Part shown: in pieces, positions 54,472 to 63,015 of the stretch
Layout: every line of letters begins with the position of its first letter
How positions within the stretch are numbered: the first letter of the stretch is position 1
Source: Methylophilaceae bacterium
Lineage (GTDB): Bacteria > Pseudomonadota > Gammaproteobacteria > Burkholderiales > Methylophilaceae
Assembly (NCBI GenBank): GCA_028244835.1
Contig: JAOKBJ010000004.1
Coordinates: 1 to 64,000, forward strand
Direction: 5' to 3'
DNA length: 64,000 nt
Notes under the pieces: generated by a model
What the model was told of the DNA's origin: nothing
What the model saw: the letters and a program-made list of their open reading frames with translations, nothing else
Databases searched by the model: none
Translations under genes and position numbers: made by a program

Positions 54472-55308
54472 ATGAAAACTTGTTTATATCTTGTTGCAAC
54501 ACCAATTGGAAATCTTGAAGATATTTCTTTGAGGGCTATCGAAATATTAAAAAAAGTTGATTTAATTGCATGCGAAGATACCAGAACAACTAATAGGTTA
54601 CTCACACATTACGGCATCAAGAAAAAATTGATATCTATTCATGAACATAATGAGAAACAAAAGACTGATTTTTTAATCAATGAACTTTTAAATGGCAAAT
54701 CAATTGCCTATGCATCTGATGCGGGAACCCCTGCTATAAGTGATCCAGGAGCTTTCTTGGTAAATCAATCCTTAAAGTTAAACATTAAAGTTTCACCAAT
54801 ACCTGGTCCATCCTCACTTGTAACTGCCTTTTCTGTATCAGGAATTGAGTCAACTCAGTTTCAATTTTATGGGTTTCTACCTAATTCAGCTAGTAAATCA
54901 AAGAAATTACTCCAGAAGATATATGGACAAACATTACCTACAATTTTTTTTGAATCTCCACATAGAGTATTAAAAACTCTGCTTTTAGTACAAAATATTT
55001 TTGGGGCTTTGCATAAAATATTTATTGCTAGAGAGCTTACTAAAATATATGAAACAATTTATAAAGATGAGGTTGGGTCTATAATAGCCAGATTAGAAAG
55101 TCGTCCGGAGGAGCAGAAGGGAGAATTTGTTATTATTTTAACTCCAACAATAAAAAAAATTGAAAATAATGAAATAATATCTATAAATGAAGCATTAAAA
55201 TTAATGATGAAGGAGTTACCTTTGAATCAATCAGTAAAGCTTGTTTCTTCAATATTTAAAAGAAATAAAAAGGAAGTTTATAATCAAGCGTTGGAATTAA
55301 AAAAATGA
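54472..55308 (+). CDS. rsmI: 16S rRNA (cytidine-1402-2'-O)-methyltransferase
   Basis: The 278-residue enzyme belongs to the tetrapyrrole-methylase-fold family. The start LYLVATPIGNLEDISLRA, then ACEDTRTTNRLL and SDAGTPAISDPG, are typical RsmI motifs. It methylates the 2'-hydroxyl of C1402 in the decoding centre, the same base whose N4 is methylated by RsmH, encoded 2 kb downstream. Its stop overlaps the pyrC start by 4 bases. Confidence 0.95.
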   Translation: MKTCLYLVATPIGNLEDISLRAIEILKKVDLIACEDTRTTNRLLTHYGIKKKLISIHEHNEKQKTDFLINELLNGKSIAYASDAGTPAISDPGAFLVNQSLKLNIKVSPIPGPSSLVTAFSVSGIESTQFQFYGFLPNSASKSKKLLQKIYGQTLPTIFFESPHRVLKTLLLVQNIFGALHKIFIARELTKIYETIYKDEVGSIIARLESRPEEQKGEFVIILTPTIKKIENNEIISINEALKLMMKELPLNQSVKLVSSIFKRNKKEVYNQALELKK

Positions 55309-56339
55309 GTGAATTAATTATTACAAAGCCTGATGATATGCACCTTCATCTTAGAGAAGGTGCCATGCTTAAGTATGCTTGCAAGGATACTGAAAAACAA
55401 TTTGCTAGGGCAATCGTTATGCCGAATTTAAAAGTTCCAATTACAAGCGTCAATCAGGCTGAAAACTACTATCAAGATATTAAAAAAATCAATAGAGACT
55501 CCAATTTTGAACCATTAATGACTCTTTTCTTTACTAATGCATTAGATAGAGATGAAATTAGAAAGGTAAGTGATTCTAGTGTTGTGCATGGCATTAAGCT
55601 TTACCCGTCTGGAGTAACCACTAACTCTGATAATGGAATCAATACAATTGAAAATTGTTTTAATATTTTTGAATTAATGCAGGAATGTGAAGTGCCATTA
55701 TTAATTCATGGCGAGTCAAATGACAAAAGCGTAGATATTTTTGATAGAGAGAAAGTTTTTATTGACAGACATTTAAGTGGAATACATAGTAAATTTCCAG
55801 AGCTTAGAATTGTATTTGAACATATATCGACCAAGGAAGCGGTAGATTTCGTTATAGGCACAAATAATAAAGTAAATGCAACAATTACACCGCAACATAT
55901 GCTTTTAGATAGAAATGACTTACTTTCAGATGGCATTAAGCCCCATCATTATTGCTTGCCTATACTCAAAAGATCAGAGGACCGCTTAGCAATAATAAAG
56001 GCTGCCGTTTCAGGATCTAAAAATTTTTTCTTAGGGACTGATAGCGCGCCTCATTTAAGACATCAAAAAGAAAGTAGTTGTGGATGTGCAGGAATTTATT
56101 CTGCAGTTTGTGCAATGGAGTTATATGCATCAATTTTTGAAGCAGAAAACGCATTGGATAAACTTGAAAATTTTAGCAGTAAGTTTGGGGCTGATTTTTA
56201 TAAATTACCCTATAATAAATTAAAGATAAAACTAATAAAGCAGGAATATCAAGTACCAAGAAAAATTAATATCGGCACTGAAGAAATTATCCCTCTTTTT
56301 GCTGGAGAAACTTTATCTTGGCAATTATCTGAAATATAA
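55305..56339 (+). CDS. pyrC: Dihydroorotase
   Basis: The 344-residue amidohydrolase is a class II dihydroorotase. Metal-binding histidines lie in DDMHLHLREG near residue 14. Other family sites are KLYPSGVTTNSD (carboxylated lysine), LLIHGE, EHISTKEAV and GTDSAPHLRHQKE. It closes the pyrimidine ring precursor in the cytoplasm. It is co-transcribed with rsmI. The RNase P RNA gene begins about 22 bases past its stop. Confidence 0.95.
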   Translation: MSELIITKPDDMHLHLREGAMLKYACKDTEKQFARAIVMPNLKVPITSVNQAENYYQDIKKINRDSNFEPLMTLFFTNALDRDEIRKVSDSSVVHGIKLYPSGVTTNSDNGINTIENCFNIFELMQECEVPLLIHGESNDKSVDIFDREKVFIDRHLSGIHSKFPELRIVFEHISTKEAVDFVIGTNNKVNATITPQHMLLDRNDLLSDGIKPHHYCLPILKRSEDRLAIIKAAVSGSKNFFLGTDSAPHLRHQKESSCGCAGIYSAVCAMELYASIFEAENALDKLENFSSKFGADFYKLPYNKLKIKLIKQEYQVPRKINIGTEEIIPLFAGETLSWQLSEI

Positions 56340-56361
56340 CAACAAAGTGATAAAATAACTA

Positions 56362-56652
56362 CTTAAGTTGACTAGGCAGTCGCTATATAGTTTTCTATAT
56401 AGAGGAAAGTCCGGGCTCCATAGAGCAGAGTGATGGCTAACAGCCATACGCCGTGAGGTGAGGAATAGGGCCACAGAGACGAGCGTATTTAGTTACGGTG
56501 AAACGCGGCAACCTCCACTCGGAGCAAGGCCAAATAGGGTAGCATTGACACGGCTCGTGTTGCTACCGGGTAGGCTGCTTGAGCATATAAGTAATTGTAT
56601 GCCTAGATGAATGACTGTCCAAGACAGAACCCGGCTTAACGGTCAACTTAAA
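56362..56652 (+). ncRNA. rnpB: RNase P RNA, type A, reduced
   Basis: The ends pair to make P1 (TAAGTTGAC at 56364-56372 with GTCAACTTA at 56642-56650). Conserved blocks are present in order: AGGAAAGTCCGGGCTCCAT, ACAGAGA, CGGAGCAAGGCCAAATAGG, GGGTAGGCTGCTTGAGC, CCTAGATGAATGACTGTCC and ACAGAACCCGGCTTA. It is the catalytic RNA that trims the 5' ends of tRNA precursors. At about 290 bases it is clearly shorter than the 377-base E. coli RNA. By comparison with the E. coli sequence from memory, P3 and P12 are short and P13/P14 seem absent. Confidence 0.95.
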
Positions 56653-56687
56653 CTTATATCTAACTTATTGATGAGTAAAGAAAAAAT

Positions 56688-56718
56688 TAAAAAAGCGCTT
56701 GCAAAGCGCTTTTTTTTT
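56688..56718 (+). terminator. Terminator after rnpB
   Basis: AGCGCTT and AAGCGCT enclose a 3-base loop, with an A run before and eight to nine T after. It ends the rnpB transcript and separates it from the mraZ promoter region. Confidence 0.9.
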
Positions 56719-56736
56719 GCTTATAGTGCACTTGTA

Positions 56737-56761
56737 AGGGAAAAAGTGGTTATTTGTGGGA
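56737..56761 (+). promoter_or_regulatory. MraZ-type repeat operator upstream of mraZ
   Basis: Three GGG-like pentamers recur every 10 bases: AGGGA at 56737, TGGTT at 56747 and TGGGA at 56757. This matches the known MraZ target of TGGGN repeats separated by 5 bases, so MraZ probably represses its own cluster here. Confidence 0.7.
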
Positions 56762-56817
56762 AATTATTAAACGAGGCTAAGGGCGTTCAGTAATTTCCCA
56801 TCTTTTTAGGTGCAGAT

Positions 56818-57255
56818 ATGTTTAAAGGAGCAACACTACTAAATATTGATGGAAAAAATAGGTTAGCAATTCCAACAAAATATCGACAGGAATTATTAAC
56901 TAGCTCATTAGTGTTGACTGCCCATCCTCATGGATGCCTTCTTCTATATCCAGTTGCTGCATGGAAACCTATACAGGAAAAAATAATGCAGCTTTCAAGT
57001 TTCGATAAAAAATCAAGTGGATTACAAAGGTTATTGGTTGGCTATGCTGAAGATCTATCTTCTGATAGTGCTGGGAGATTATTAATATCAGCTGAATTAA
57101 GAGATTATGCGACTATTAATAAGAGCTTAATGCTCGTAGGACAGGGAAGTCATTTTGAATTATGGAGTAAAGAGGCTTGGGTTAAACAAATCAAACAAAT
57201 AAAGATTAATGACAAAGGTGAGCTACCTTCAGAGCTAGGAGGTTTTTCTTTATGA
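56818..57255 (+). CDS. mraZ: Transcriptional regulator MraZ
   Basis: The 145-residue protein has the two AbrB-like MraZ repeats: LLNIDGKNRLAIPTKYRQ and LSSDSAGRLLISAELRDYA. It binds short GGG-type repeats at the head of the division and cell-wall (dcw) cluster, and such repeats lie upstream. It is the first gene of the cluster. The stop overlaps the rsmH start by 4 bases. Confidence 0.94.
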   Translation: MFKGATLLNIDGKNRLAIPTKYRQELLTSSLVLTAHPHGCLLLYPVAAWKPIQEKIMQLSSFDKKSSGLQRLLVGYAEDLSSDSAGRLLISAELRDYATINKSLMLVGQGSHFELWSKEAWVKQIKQIKINDKGELPSELGGFSL

Positions 57256-58189
57256 CAATATATTCACATATTCCTGTGATGTTAAAAGAGACTATTAACG
57301 CTTTATCTATTAAGCCAAATGGTACCTATCTAGATTGTACTTTTGGCAGAGGCGGACATTCAAATGAAATTTTGAAACTGCTTGGCGATAAGGGAAGTCT
57401 GATAGCTTTCGATAGAGATCTAGATGCAATTAATGAAGGAAAAAAAATAACAGATGAAAGATTTCAAATAGAGCACTGTGCTTTTTCTGAAATAGACAAA
57501 ATATTAAAAAAAAAAATATTAAAAAATTGGATGGAATATTAATGGATTTGGGTATTTCATCTCCTCAGGTAGATGAAGCTAGAAGAGGCTTTAGTTTTAG
57601 GTATGATGCCGTTTTAGATATGAGAATGGATCAAACCAAAGGGATAACCGCTGCTGAAATTATCAATACATACGAAGAAAAAGATTTAATACATGCTTTA
57701 AAAACTTATGGTGAAGAAAAGTTTGCTAAAAAGATTGTTAAAGCAATTATTGAGCATCGCGAGACAAGAGGCCCAATAAAGATGACTTTAGAATTGGCTG
57801 AATTGATAAAAAATATAGTTCCAAAGAGAGGTTTAAAAAAAGATCCATCAACAAAAACATTTCAAGCTTTGAGAATATTAGTTAATAAAGAAATAGAAGA
57901 ATTAGAGAATACCCTTCCAATTGTATTTAGTTATTTAAAGCCTAAAGCTCGGTTAGTGGTTATTAGTTTTCATTCATTAGAAGATCGAATCATAAAAAAT
58001 TATACTAAAGATCAAATAAAGACTGACTTTATCCCCAAAAATATTCCTATTAAGGCATCAGAAATAAAATTAGCTCCTTTTAGGATCGTTCAGAAAATGA
58101 CAATACCCACTGAGAAAGAGATTGAAGAAAATCCAAGATCTAGAAGTGCAAAATTGAGAGTGATTGAAAAAGCAATGGAGGCAACATGA
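57252..58189 (+). CDS. rsmH: 16S rRNA (cytosine-1402-N4)-methyltransferase RsmH, interrupted by a frameshift
   Basis: Two ORFs give one RsmH. ORF 57252-57542 encodes the SAM-binding start (HIPVMLKETINALS, DCTFGRGGHS). ORF 57527-58189 continues with LDGILMDLGISSPQVDEARRGFSF and RLVVISFHSLEDRIIK. Frame is lost at an A11 run (57506-57516) and A6 run (57521-57526). A -1 ribosomal slip, or one extra A in the mRNA, would restore a protein of about 312 residues, the normal length. All motifs downstream are intact, without other stops, so the gene does not look long dead. Programmed slippage, recent mutation and a sequencing error remain open. Confidence 0.85.
57506..57526 (+). other. Slippery A-run in rsmH
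   Basis: Eleven A, TATT, then six A. In the upstream frame the run is read TTA AAA AAA AAA, so it contains A_AAA_AAA heptamers suitable for -1 tandem slippage. A11 is also long enough for RNA polymerase stuttering. Loss of a single A would hit an in-frame TAA; gain of one A restores the frame. Confidence 0.8.
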
Positions 58190-58443
58190 AATTAAATTTA
58201 ATTTTATTTGTTGTTTTAATTGTTTGTGCATTAACTACAGTTAATTTTAAACATCTTACTAGAAATAATTTTGCAGAATTAGATGCTCAAAGCAAGGAGA
58301 CTCTAGAGTTAAAGGATCAGCAAACAATGTTAAGAATTGAGGAATCATCAGAATCAAGAATTGAAATAATTGAGAAAACAGCAAAGCATAAATTAAATAT
58401 GCATATCCCGACTCAAAAAGAAAAAAAATTTATAATTAGATGA
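58186..58443 (+). CDS. ftsL: Cell division protein FtsL
   Basis: The 85-residue protein has one N-terminal membrane segment (LNLILFVVLIVCALTTVNF) and a short periplasmic coiled-coil-like region, the FtsL layout. The sequence is poorly conserved in this family, and its position between rsmH and ftsI supports the call. It bridges FtsB and FtsQ with the septal synthase. Start and stop both overlap the neighbours by 4 bases. Confidence 0.88.
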   Translation: MKLNLILFVVLIVCALTTVNFKHLTRNNFAELDAQSKETLELKDQQTMLRIEESSESRIEIIEKTAKHKLNMHIPTQKEKKFIIR

Positions 58444-60215
58444 ATAAAATTAAATCCAGAAGAGAGTACTTTGAGCTATCAAGAGCTAGAAGGCGAATAG
58501 TCTTAATATTTATGCTTGGAATGTTTCTAGTTTTATTTGCACAATCTGTTAAATTAGCGGGATTTGAAAAAGATAAGTTACAAAAAGAATCCAGGCAAAG
58601 ACAGCACAGGGAATTAGATTTACTTCCGTATAGAGGTAAAATTTTGGATCGTAACGGATCACTTTTGGCAGAGAGCACACCAGTTTATTCAATTATGGCT
58701 GATGCAGCTTTAGTAAATTTTAAAGACGATGATCCCATTAAGCAAGCAAAGCTAAATAAGAAAAAAAAGCAGTTAGCCAGTTTACTTAAACTAAGCATAA
58801 GGGATTTAGATAAAAAACTTAAAAATAAAAAAAGAAGAGACACTTCTCTTAGGAAGAATATAGCCCCCAATACTAAAATTAAAATTCTAGAACTTAAAAT
58901 TTCAGGCATTAGTTCAAATAAGGTATACAAAAGATTTTATCCTGAAAATGGACCAGTGGCACATATTGTAGGATTTACTGGTAGTAATGGAGTTGGGCAA
59001 GAAGGAATAGAAATGTTAATGAATGAAAGTCTTGCTGGAAAAAAAGGAAAAATAATGAAAATAATAGATGGGAAAAAGACACCTAGAGTTATAGGAGAAT
59101 TCCAATCTATTAAATTACCAAAAGATGGAACAGATATAAAGTTAACAATTGATTTACGATTACAAAACGAGGCATATAATGCCCTTCAAAAGGCAGTAGA
59201 GAAGTATGAGGCAATATCTGGATCTGCTGTGTTGTTAGATGCTAAGACGGGTGAGGTGCTTGCTATGACAAATTACCCTTCTTTCAACCCTAATGGCTAT
59301 AATAAAGTAGGAGATTTTATAAAAAATCGTGCAGTTACCGATGTATTTGAGCCTGGCTCAACAATGAAGCCTATTAGCCTTGCTGTAGCGTTAGAGAGAA
59401 AGGCTGTAACTATAAATACTATGATAGATACAGGTAAAGGACCCTATAGGTATCAAGGTAAATATATACGTGACACCCATGCTCATGGAGAAATAGCTGT
59501 AAAAGACGTAATTAAAGTTTCTTCAAATATAGGCTCGGCTAAAATTAGTGAAAAAATTAGCTCAATTAATTTGGCTACGATGTATGAAAAATTTGGTTAT
59601 GGCATAAAAACAGGCATTAATTTTCCTGGAGAGGTAAGTGGGACTTTAAGAAAGCATACAAAATGGAAAAAAATAGACCATTCGCGAGCAAGCTATGGCT
59701 ATGGTATGAATTCAACACTTATTCAGACTGCCCAAGCTTACACAGTTTTTGCTAACGATGGAAAACTAAAGCCGATATCACTAATTAAGGAGGATGATTC
59801 AAAGATAAGTAAAAGGGTTTTGTCGCCTAAAACAACAAGAACTATATTAACTATCCTAGAATCTGTAACTGATGATGAAGGGACGGGGTCTAAAGCTAGG
59901 GTTTATGGCTATCGGGTAGCTGGAAAGACGGGCACAACAAAAAAAGTAGATGAAATAAATGGGGGGTATTCTAAAGACAAATATATTGGGACTTTTGTAG
60001 GATTAGGACCGGTATCAAATCCAAGATTTGTTATGGCGATTATGATTGATGAGCCTATAAAGAAAAAAGGATATTATGGTGGCACACTAGCTGGGCCAGT
60101 TTTTAGTCACGTTATGTCAAAAGCATTCGAGTGGTATAGCATTGATGCTGATGGATCAGAATTAGAGGATATAGAAAATAAAAAAGAGGGCTATGCTGAT
60201 AAGACAAAACTATGA
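58440..60215 (+). CDS. ftsI: Peptidoglycan transpeptidase FtsI (PBP3)
   Basis: The 591-residue class B penicillin-binding protein has an N-terminal membrane anchor (IVLIFMLGMFLVLFAQSVKL) and the dimerisation-domain motif YRGKILDRNGSLLAES. The transpeptidase domain has the active-site serine in EPGSTMKPI near residue 308, then SSNIGS and KTGTTKK. It cross-links septal peptidoglycan. The ftsL and murE genes overlap it by 4 bases on either side. Confidence 0.95.
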   Translation: MNKIKSRREYFELSRARRRIVLIFMLGMFLVLFAQSVKLAGFEKDKLQKESRQRQHRELDLLPYRGKILDRNGSLLAESTPVYSIMADAALVNFKDDDPIKQAKLNKKKKQLASLLKLSIRDLDKKLKNKKRRDTSLRKNIAPNTKIKILELKISGISSNKVYKRFYPENGPVAHIVGFTGSNGVGQEGIEMLMNESLAGKKGKIMKIIDGKKTPRVIGEFQSIKLPKDGTDIKLTIDLRLQNEAYNALQKAVEKYEAISGSAVLLDAKTGEVLAMTNYPSFNPNGYNKVGDFIKNRAVTDVFEPGSTMKPISLAVALERKAVTINTMIDTGKGPYRYQGKYIRDTHAHGEIAVKDVIKVSSNIGSAKISEKISSINLATMYEKFGYGIKTGINFPGEVSGTLRKHTKWKKIDHSRASYGYGMNSTLIQTAQAYTVFANDGKLKPISLIKEDDSKISKRVLSPKTTRTILTILESVTDDEGTGSKARVYGYRVAGKTGTTKKVDEINGGYSKDKYIGTFVGLGPVSNPRFVMAIMIDEPIKKKGYYGGTLAGPVFSHVMSKAFEWYSIDADGSELEDIENKKEGYADKTKL

Positions 60216-61663
60216 GCAATTCACTAAAAAACCTATTAACTGAGTTTAAGCATATAGAACAAAATAGTGTAAATGTTAAAAAAGGGTCAATTTTTTTAGC
60301 TTACCCAGGTGACAAAGATGATGGGAGGAATTATATTGGTGAGGCCATAAAGAAAGGGGCTGGAGCAATAATATATGACCCTTTAGGTTTTAAATGGAAT
60401 AACGAATGGGACTTACCGAAATTACCAGTAAAAAACTTAAAAGATAATATTTCAAATATCGCAAGTGAGTTTTTCAATAACCCCTCCCAAAAAATAAATT
60501 TAATAGGTGTGACTGGAACTAACGGCAAAACCTCAAGTGTATATTGGATAACTGAATCCCTTAAGCATCTCAAGAGAAGGGCTGCAATGATTGGTACGAT
60601 TGGGTATGGTTTTATTGGAAAATTAGAACCAACTACTAATACAACACCTGATGCACTTAAAATTCAAAGCATAATAAATAATTTTAGAATCGATCTGGTT
60701 CAGGATGTATGTATTGAAGTATCTTCTCATGGAATAAAGCAAGGTAGGGTTTCCGGGGTTAATTTTGATGTAAGACTATTTACAAACCTTTCTAGAGATC
60801 ATCTTGATTATCATGGCTCTATTGAAAACTACGCAAATATAAAAAAAGATTTTTTATTGGGGGCTAAGACCGGTAATTTAGTTATAAATATTGACGATCC
60901 ACTGGGGAAAAAAATATTTCAAGAGTCCAAATTAGATACATCTCAAAAAATATCTTTTGGTATAGATAGCCCATGCTCACTTAAAGCAAACAATCTTGTT
61001 ATAGCAAACAAAAGAACCAAATTCGATTTAACTTATAGAGATAAAACTTTTGAGGTTATAGCTTCAGTGGTTGGAAGGCATAATGTTTATAATATTTTAG
61101 GTGTAGTTGGGGTTTTAATTTCCTTAGGTTATCAGATAGAAAATATTAGACCAATATTAAAAATCTTAAACCAAGTTCCTGGGAGAGCTGAGGTGTTAGA
61201 GATAGGTTTAGAAAAGTGCCCCAAGGTTATTATTGATTTCGCTCATACTCCCGATGCCCTTAAAAATATCCTAAATTCTTTAAAATTATCAAAACATAAA
61301 AATTTAAAAATTGTTTTTGGATGCGGAGGTGATAGAGATAGAGGAAAAAGGAAAGAAATGGCGGCTGTTGTAAATAAATATGCAGATTTTGTGATTGTAA
61401 CCTCCGATAACCCGAGAAATGAAGACCCAAATAGAATCATTGATGATATTTGTCAAAATATAACTATTCCAAATTTAGTCATAGAAGATAGAGAAGAGGC
61501 AATTAAAGAAGTTTTAAGAGAATCTGACATTGATGATTTAATCCTTATTGCAGGAAAAGGGCATGAGGTATATCAAGAAATAAAAGGCGTAAGAAAAGAC
61601 TTTTCAGATAAATTAATAGCAAAAAAATATTTAACTAGGTACTTTGGAGCACAAAAAAATTAG
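60212..61663 (+). CDS. murE: UDP-MurNAc-L-Ala-D-Glu:meso-diaminopimelate ligase
   Basis: The 483-residue Mur ligase has the ATP-binding motif GVTGTNGKTSSVYW near residue 110 and the lysine-containing LSRDHLDYHGSIENY. The DNPRNEDP loop near residue 405 selects meso-diaminopimelate over lysine. It adds the third amino acid of the peptidoglycan stem. The cell wall should therefore be of the standard Gram-negative type. The 3' end overlaps murF by 20 bases. Confidence 0.95.
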   Translation: MSNSLKNLLTEFKHIEQNSVNVKKGSIFLAYPGDKDDGRNYIGEAIKKGAGAIIYDPLGFKWNNEWDLPKLPVKNLKDNISNIASEFFNNPSQKINLIGVTGTNGKTSSVYWITESLKHLKRRAAMIGTIGYGFIGKLEPTTNTTPDALKIQSIINNFRIDLVQDVCIEVSSHGIKQGRVSGVNFDVRLFTNLSRDHLDYHGSIENYANIKKDFLLGAKTGNLVINIDDPLGKKIFQESKLDTSQKISFGIDSPCSLKANNLVIANKRTKFDLTYRDKTFEVIASVVGRHNVYNILGVVGVLISLGYQIENIRPILKILNQVPGRAEVLEIGLEKCPKVIIDFAHTPDALKNILNSLKLSKHKNLKIVFGCGGDRDRGKRKEMAAVVNKYADFVIVTSDNPRNEDPNRIIDDICQNITIPNLVIEDREEAIKEVLRESDIDDLILIAGKGHEVYQEIKGVRKDFSDKLIAKKYLTRYFGAQKN

Positions 61664-63005
61664 TATTACATTAAAAAAAATTATAGAAATTACAAAAGGA
61701 TCGTTTGCTGGCCCATTAGAGTCTTTGGATATAGAAATTTCATCTATTTCGATAGATTCAAGAGATAGAGATCCATCTGACTTATATATTGCGCTAATAG
61801 GAAAGAATCATGATGGAAATAAATTTACAAAAGAAGTGTTAAAAAAGGGCGCTAAATTTGCAATTATTTCTGATAACTTATTTCAAACAGAAAAAACTAT
61901 TTTAGTAGAAACTGGTAAAGAAGCATTGGCAAATATTGCCTTATATCTTAGAGACCAAATTAAACCAAAAATAATTGCAATTACAGGAAGCAATGGAAAA
62001 ACTTCCACAAAGGAAGTGATTGTTTCAATTATGAGTAATTATTTAAGCCGAGACCAATTATTGTTTACAGAAGGTAACTATAATAATGACATAGGCTTAC
62101 CACTTACCCTTCTAAATCTTAAGCACACTCATAGCCACGCAGTATTAGAATTAGGTATGAGTCATGCTGGAGAAATTGCAGGACTTGCAAAGATTGCGAA
62201 GCCCAATATCGCTTTAATTACAAATATCGGTGAAGCCCATATCCAAAATTTTAACTCTATAGATGATATTGCAGAAGCAAAGAAAGAACTTTTAAATCAT
62301 TCGGATGAGCTTCAGACTTGTATATTGCCTAGGGATGATGAATATTATGAATTTTTAGCCAAAGATTTGAAAAATTTAAAGAAAATAACTTTTGGATTTA
62401 CAAAAGAAGCGACCATAAACTGTAAGGTAATAGATGAGCAAACAATAACAATCTTTACTCCCTTTGAAAATTTTGACGTTAAAATAAATTTATTAGGCAA
62501 GCATAATATAAAGAATATTCTTGCTGCATGTGCTTGCAGTTATGCACAAGATATACCGATAAAGATCATTAAGAAAGGAATAGAGTCAATTAAACCTTTT
62601 CCGGGAAGGCTTGAGAAGATAACTAACCCCAATGGCTTAATAGTAATAAATGACACTTATAACGCCAATCCAACCTCAATGAGAGAGGCTATAGATGTAT
62701 TAGCAACAATGAAAGGACTAAAAATTCTAGTAATTGGTGATATGGGCGAGCTTGGAAGTGATACGAGTAAGTACCATAAAGAATTAGGAGATTATATTAA
62801 AATGTCCAATATAGATTTTACATTAGCTGTCGGAAGACATACAAAAATAACTATGCAACAATTAGGCAACGATGAGTTATGGTTTGAGACAAAAGAAGAT
62901 CTCGTAAGCATGCTTTTAAAAATAATAAAACCTGAATCAGTTATATTGGTTAAAGGATCTCGCTTCATGGAAATGGAAGAAGTTGTTAATAAGATTATTT
63001 TATGA
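61644..63005 (+). CDS. murF: UDP-MurNAc-tripeptide:D-Ala-D-Ala ligase
   Basis: The 453-residue ligase has the ATP-binding motif IAITGSNGKTSTKEV near residue 116, followed by FTEGNYNNDIGLPLTLL and VINDTYNANPTSM, all typical of MurF. The most likely start is the TTG at 61644, inside the end of murE, giving MEHKKISITLKKI. No in-frame ATG lies near that point. This uncommon start plus overlap suggests coupling to murE translation. It completes the UDP-MurNAc-pentapeptide that MraY uses next. Confidence 0.93.
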   Translation: MEHKKISITLKKIIEITKGSFAGPLESLDIEISSISIDSRDRDPSDLYIALIGKNHDGNKFTKEVLKKGAKFAIISDNLFQTEKTILVETGKEALANIALYLRDQIKPKIIAITGSNGKTSTKEVIVSIMSNYLSRDQLLFTEGNYNNDIGLPLTLLNLKHTHSHAVLELGMSHAGEIAGLAKIAKPNIALITNIGEAHIQNFNSIDDIAEAKKELLNHSDELQTCILPRDDEYYEFLAKDLKNLKKITFGFTKEATINCKVIDEQTITIFTPFENFDVKINLLGKHNIKNILAACACSYAQDIPIKIIKKGIESIKPFPGRLEKITNPNGLIVINDTYNANPTSMREAIDVLATMKGLKILVIGDMGELGSDTSKYHKELGDYIKMSNIDFTLAVGRHTKITMQQLGNDELWFETKEDLVSMLLKIIKPESVILVKGSRFMEMEEVVNKIIL

Positions 63006-63015
63006 GGAATAGAAA

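Noticed and set aside
56611-56793. 60-residue ORF after pyrC
   Set aside because: It lies within the 3' part of the RNase P RNA and its terminator; the translation has no independent support.
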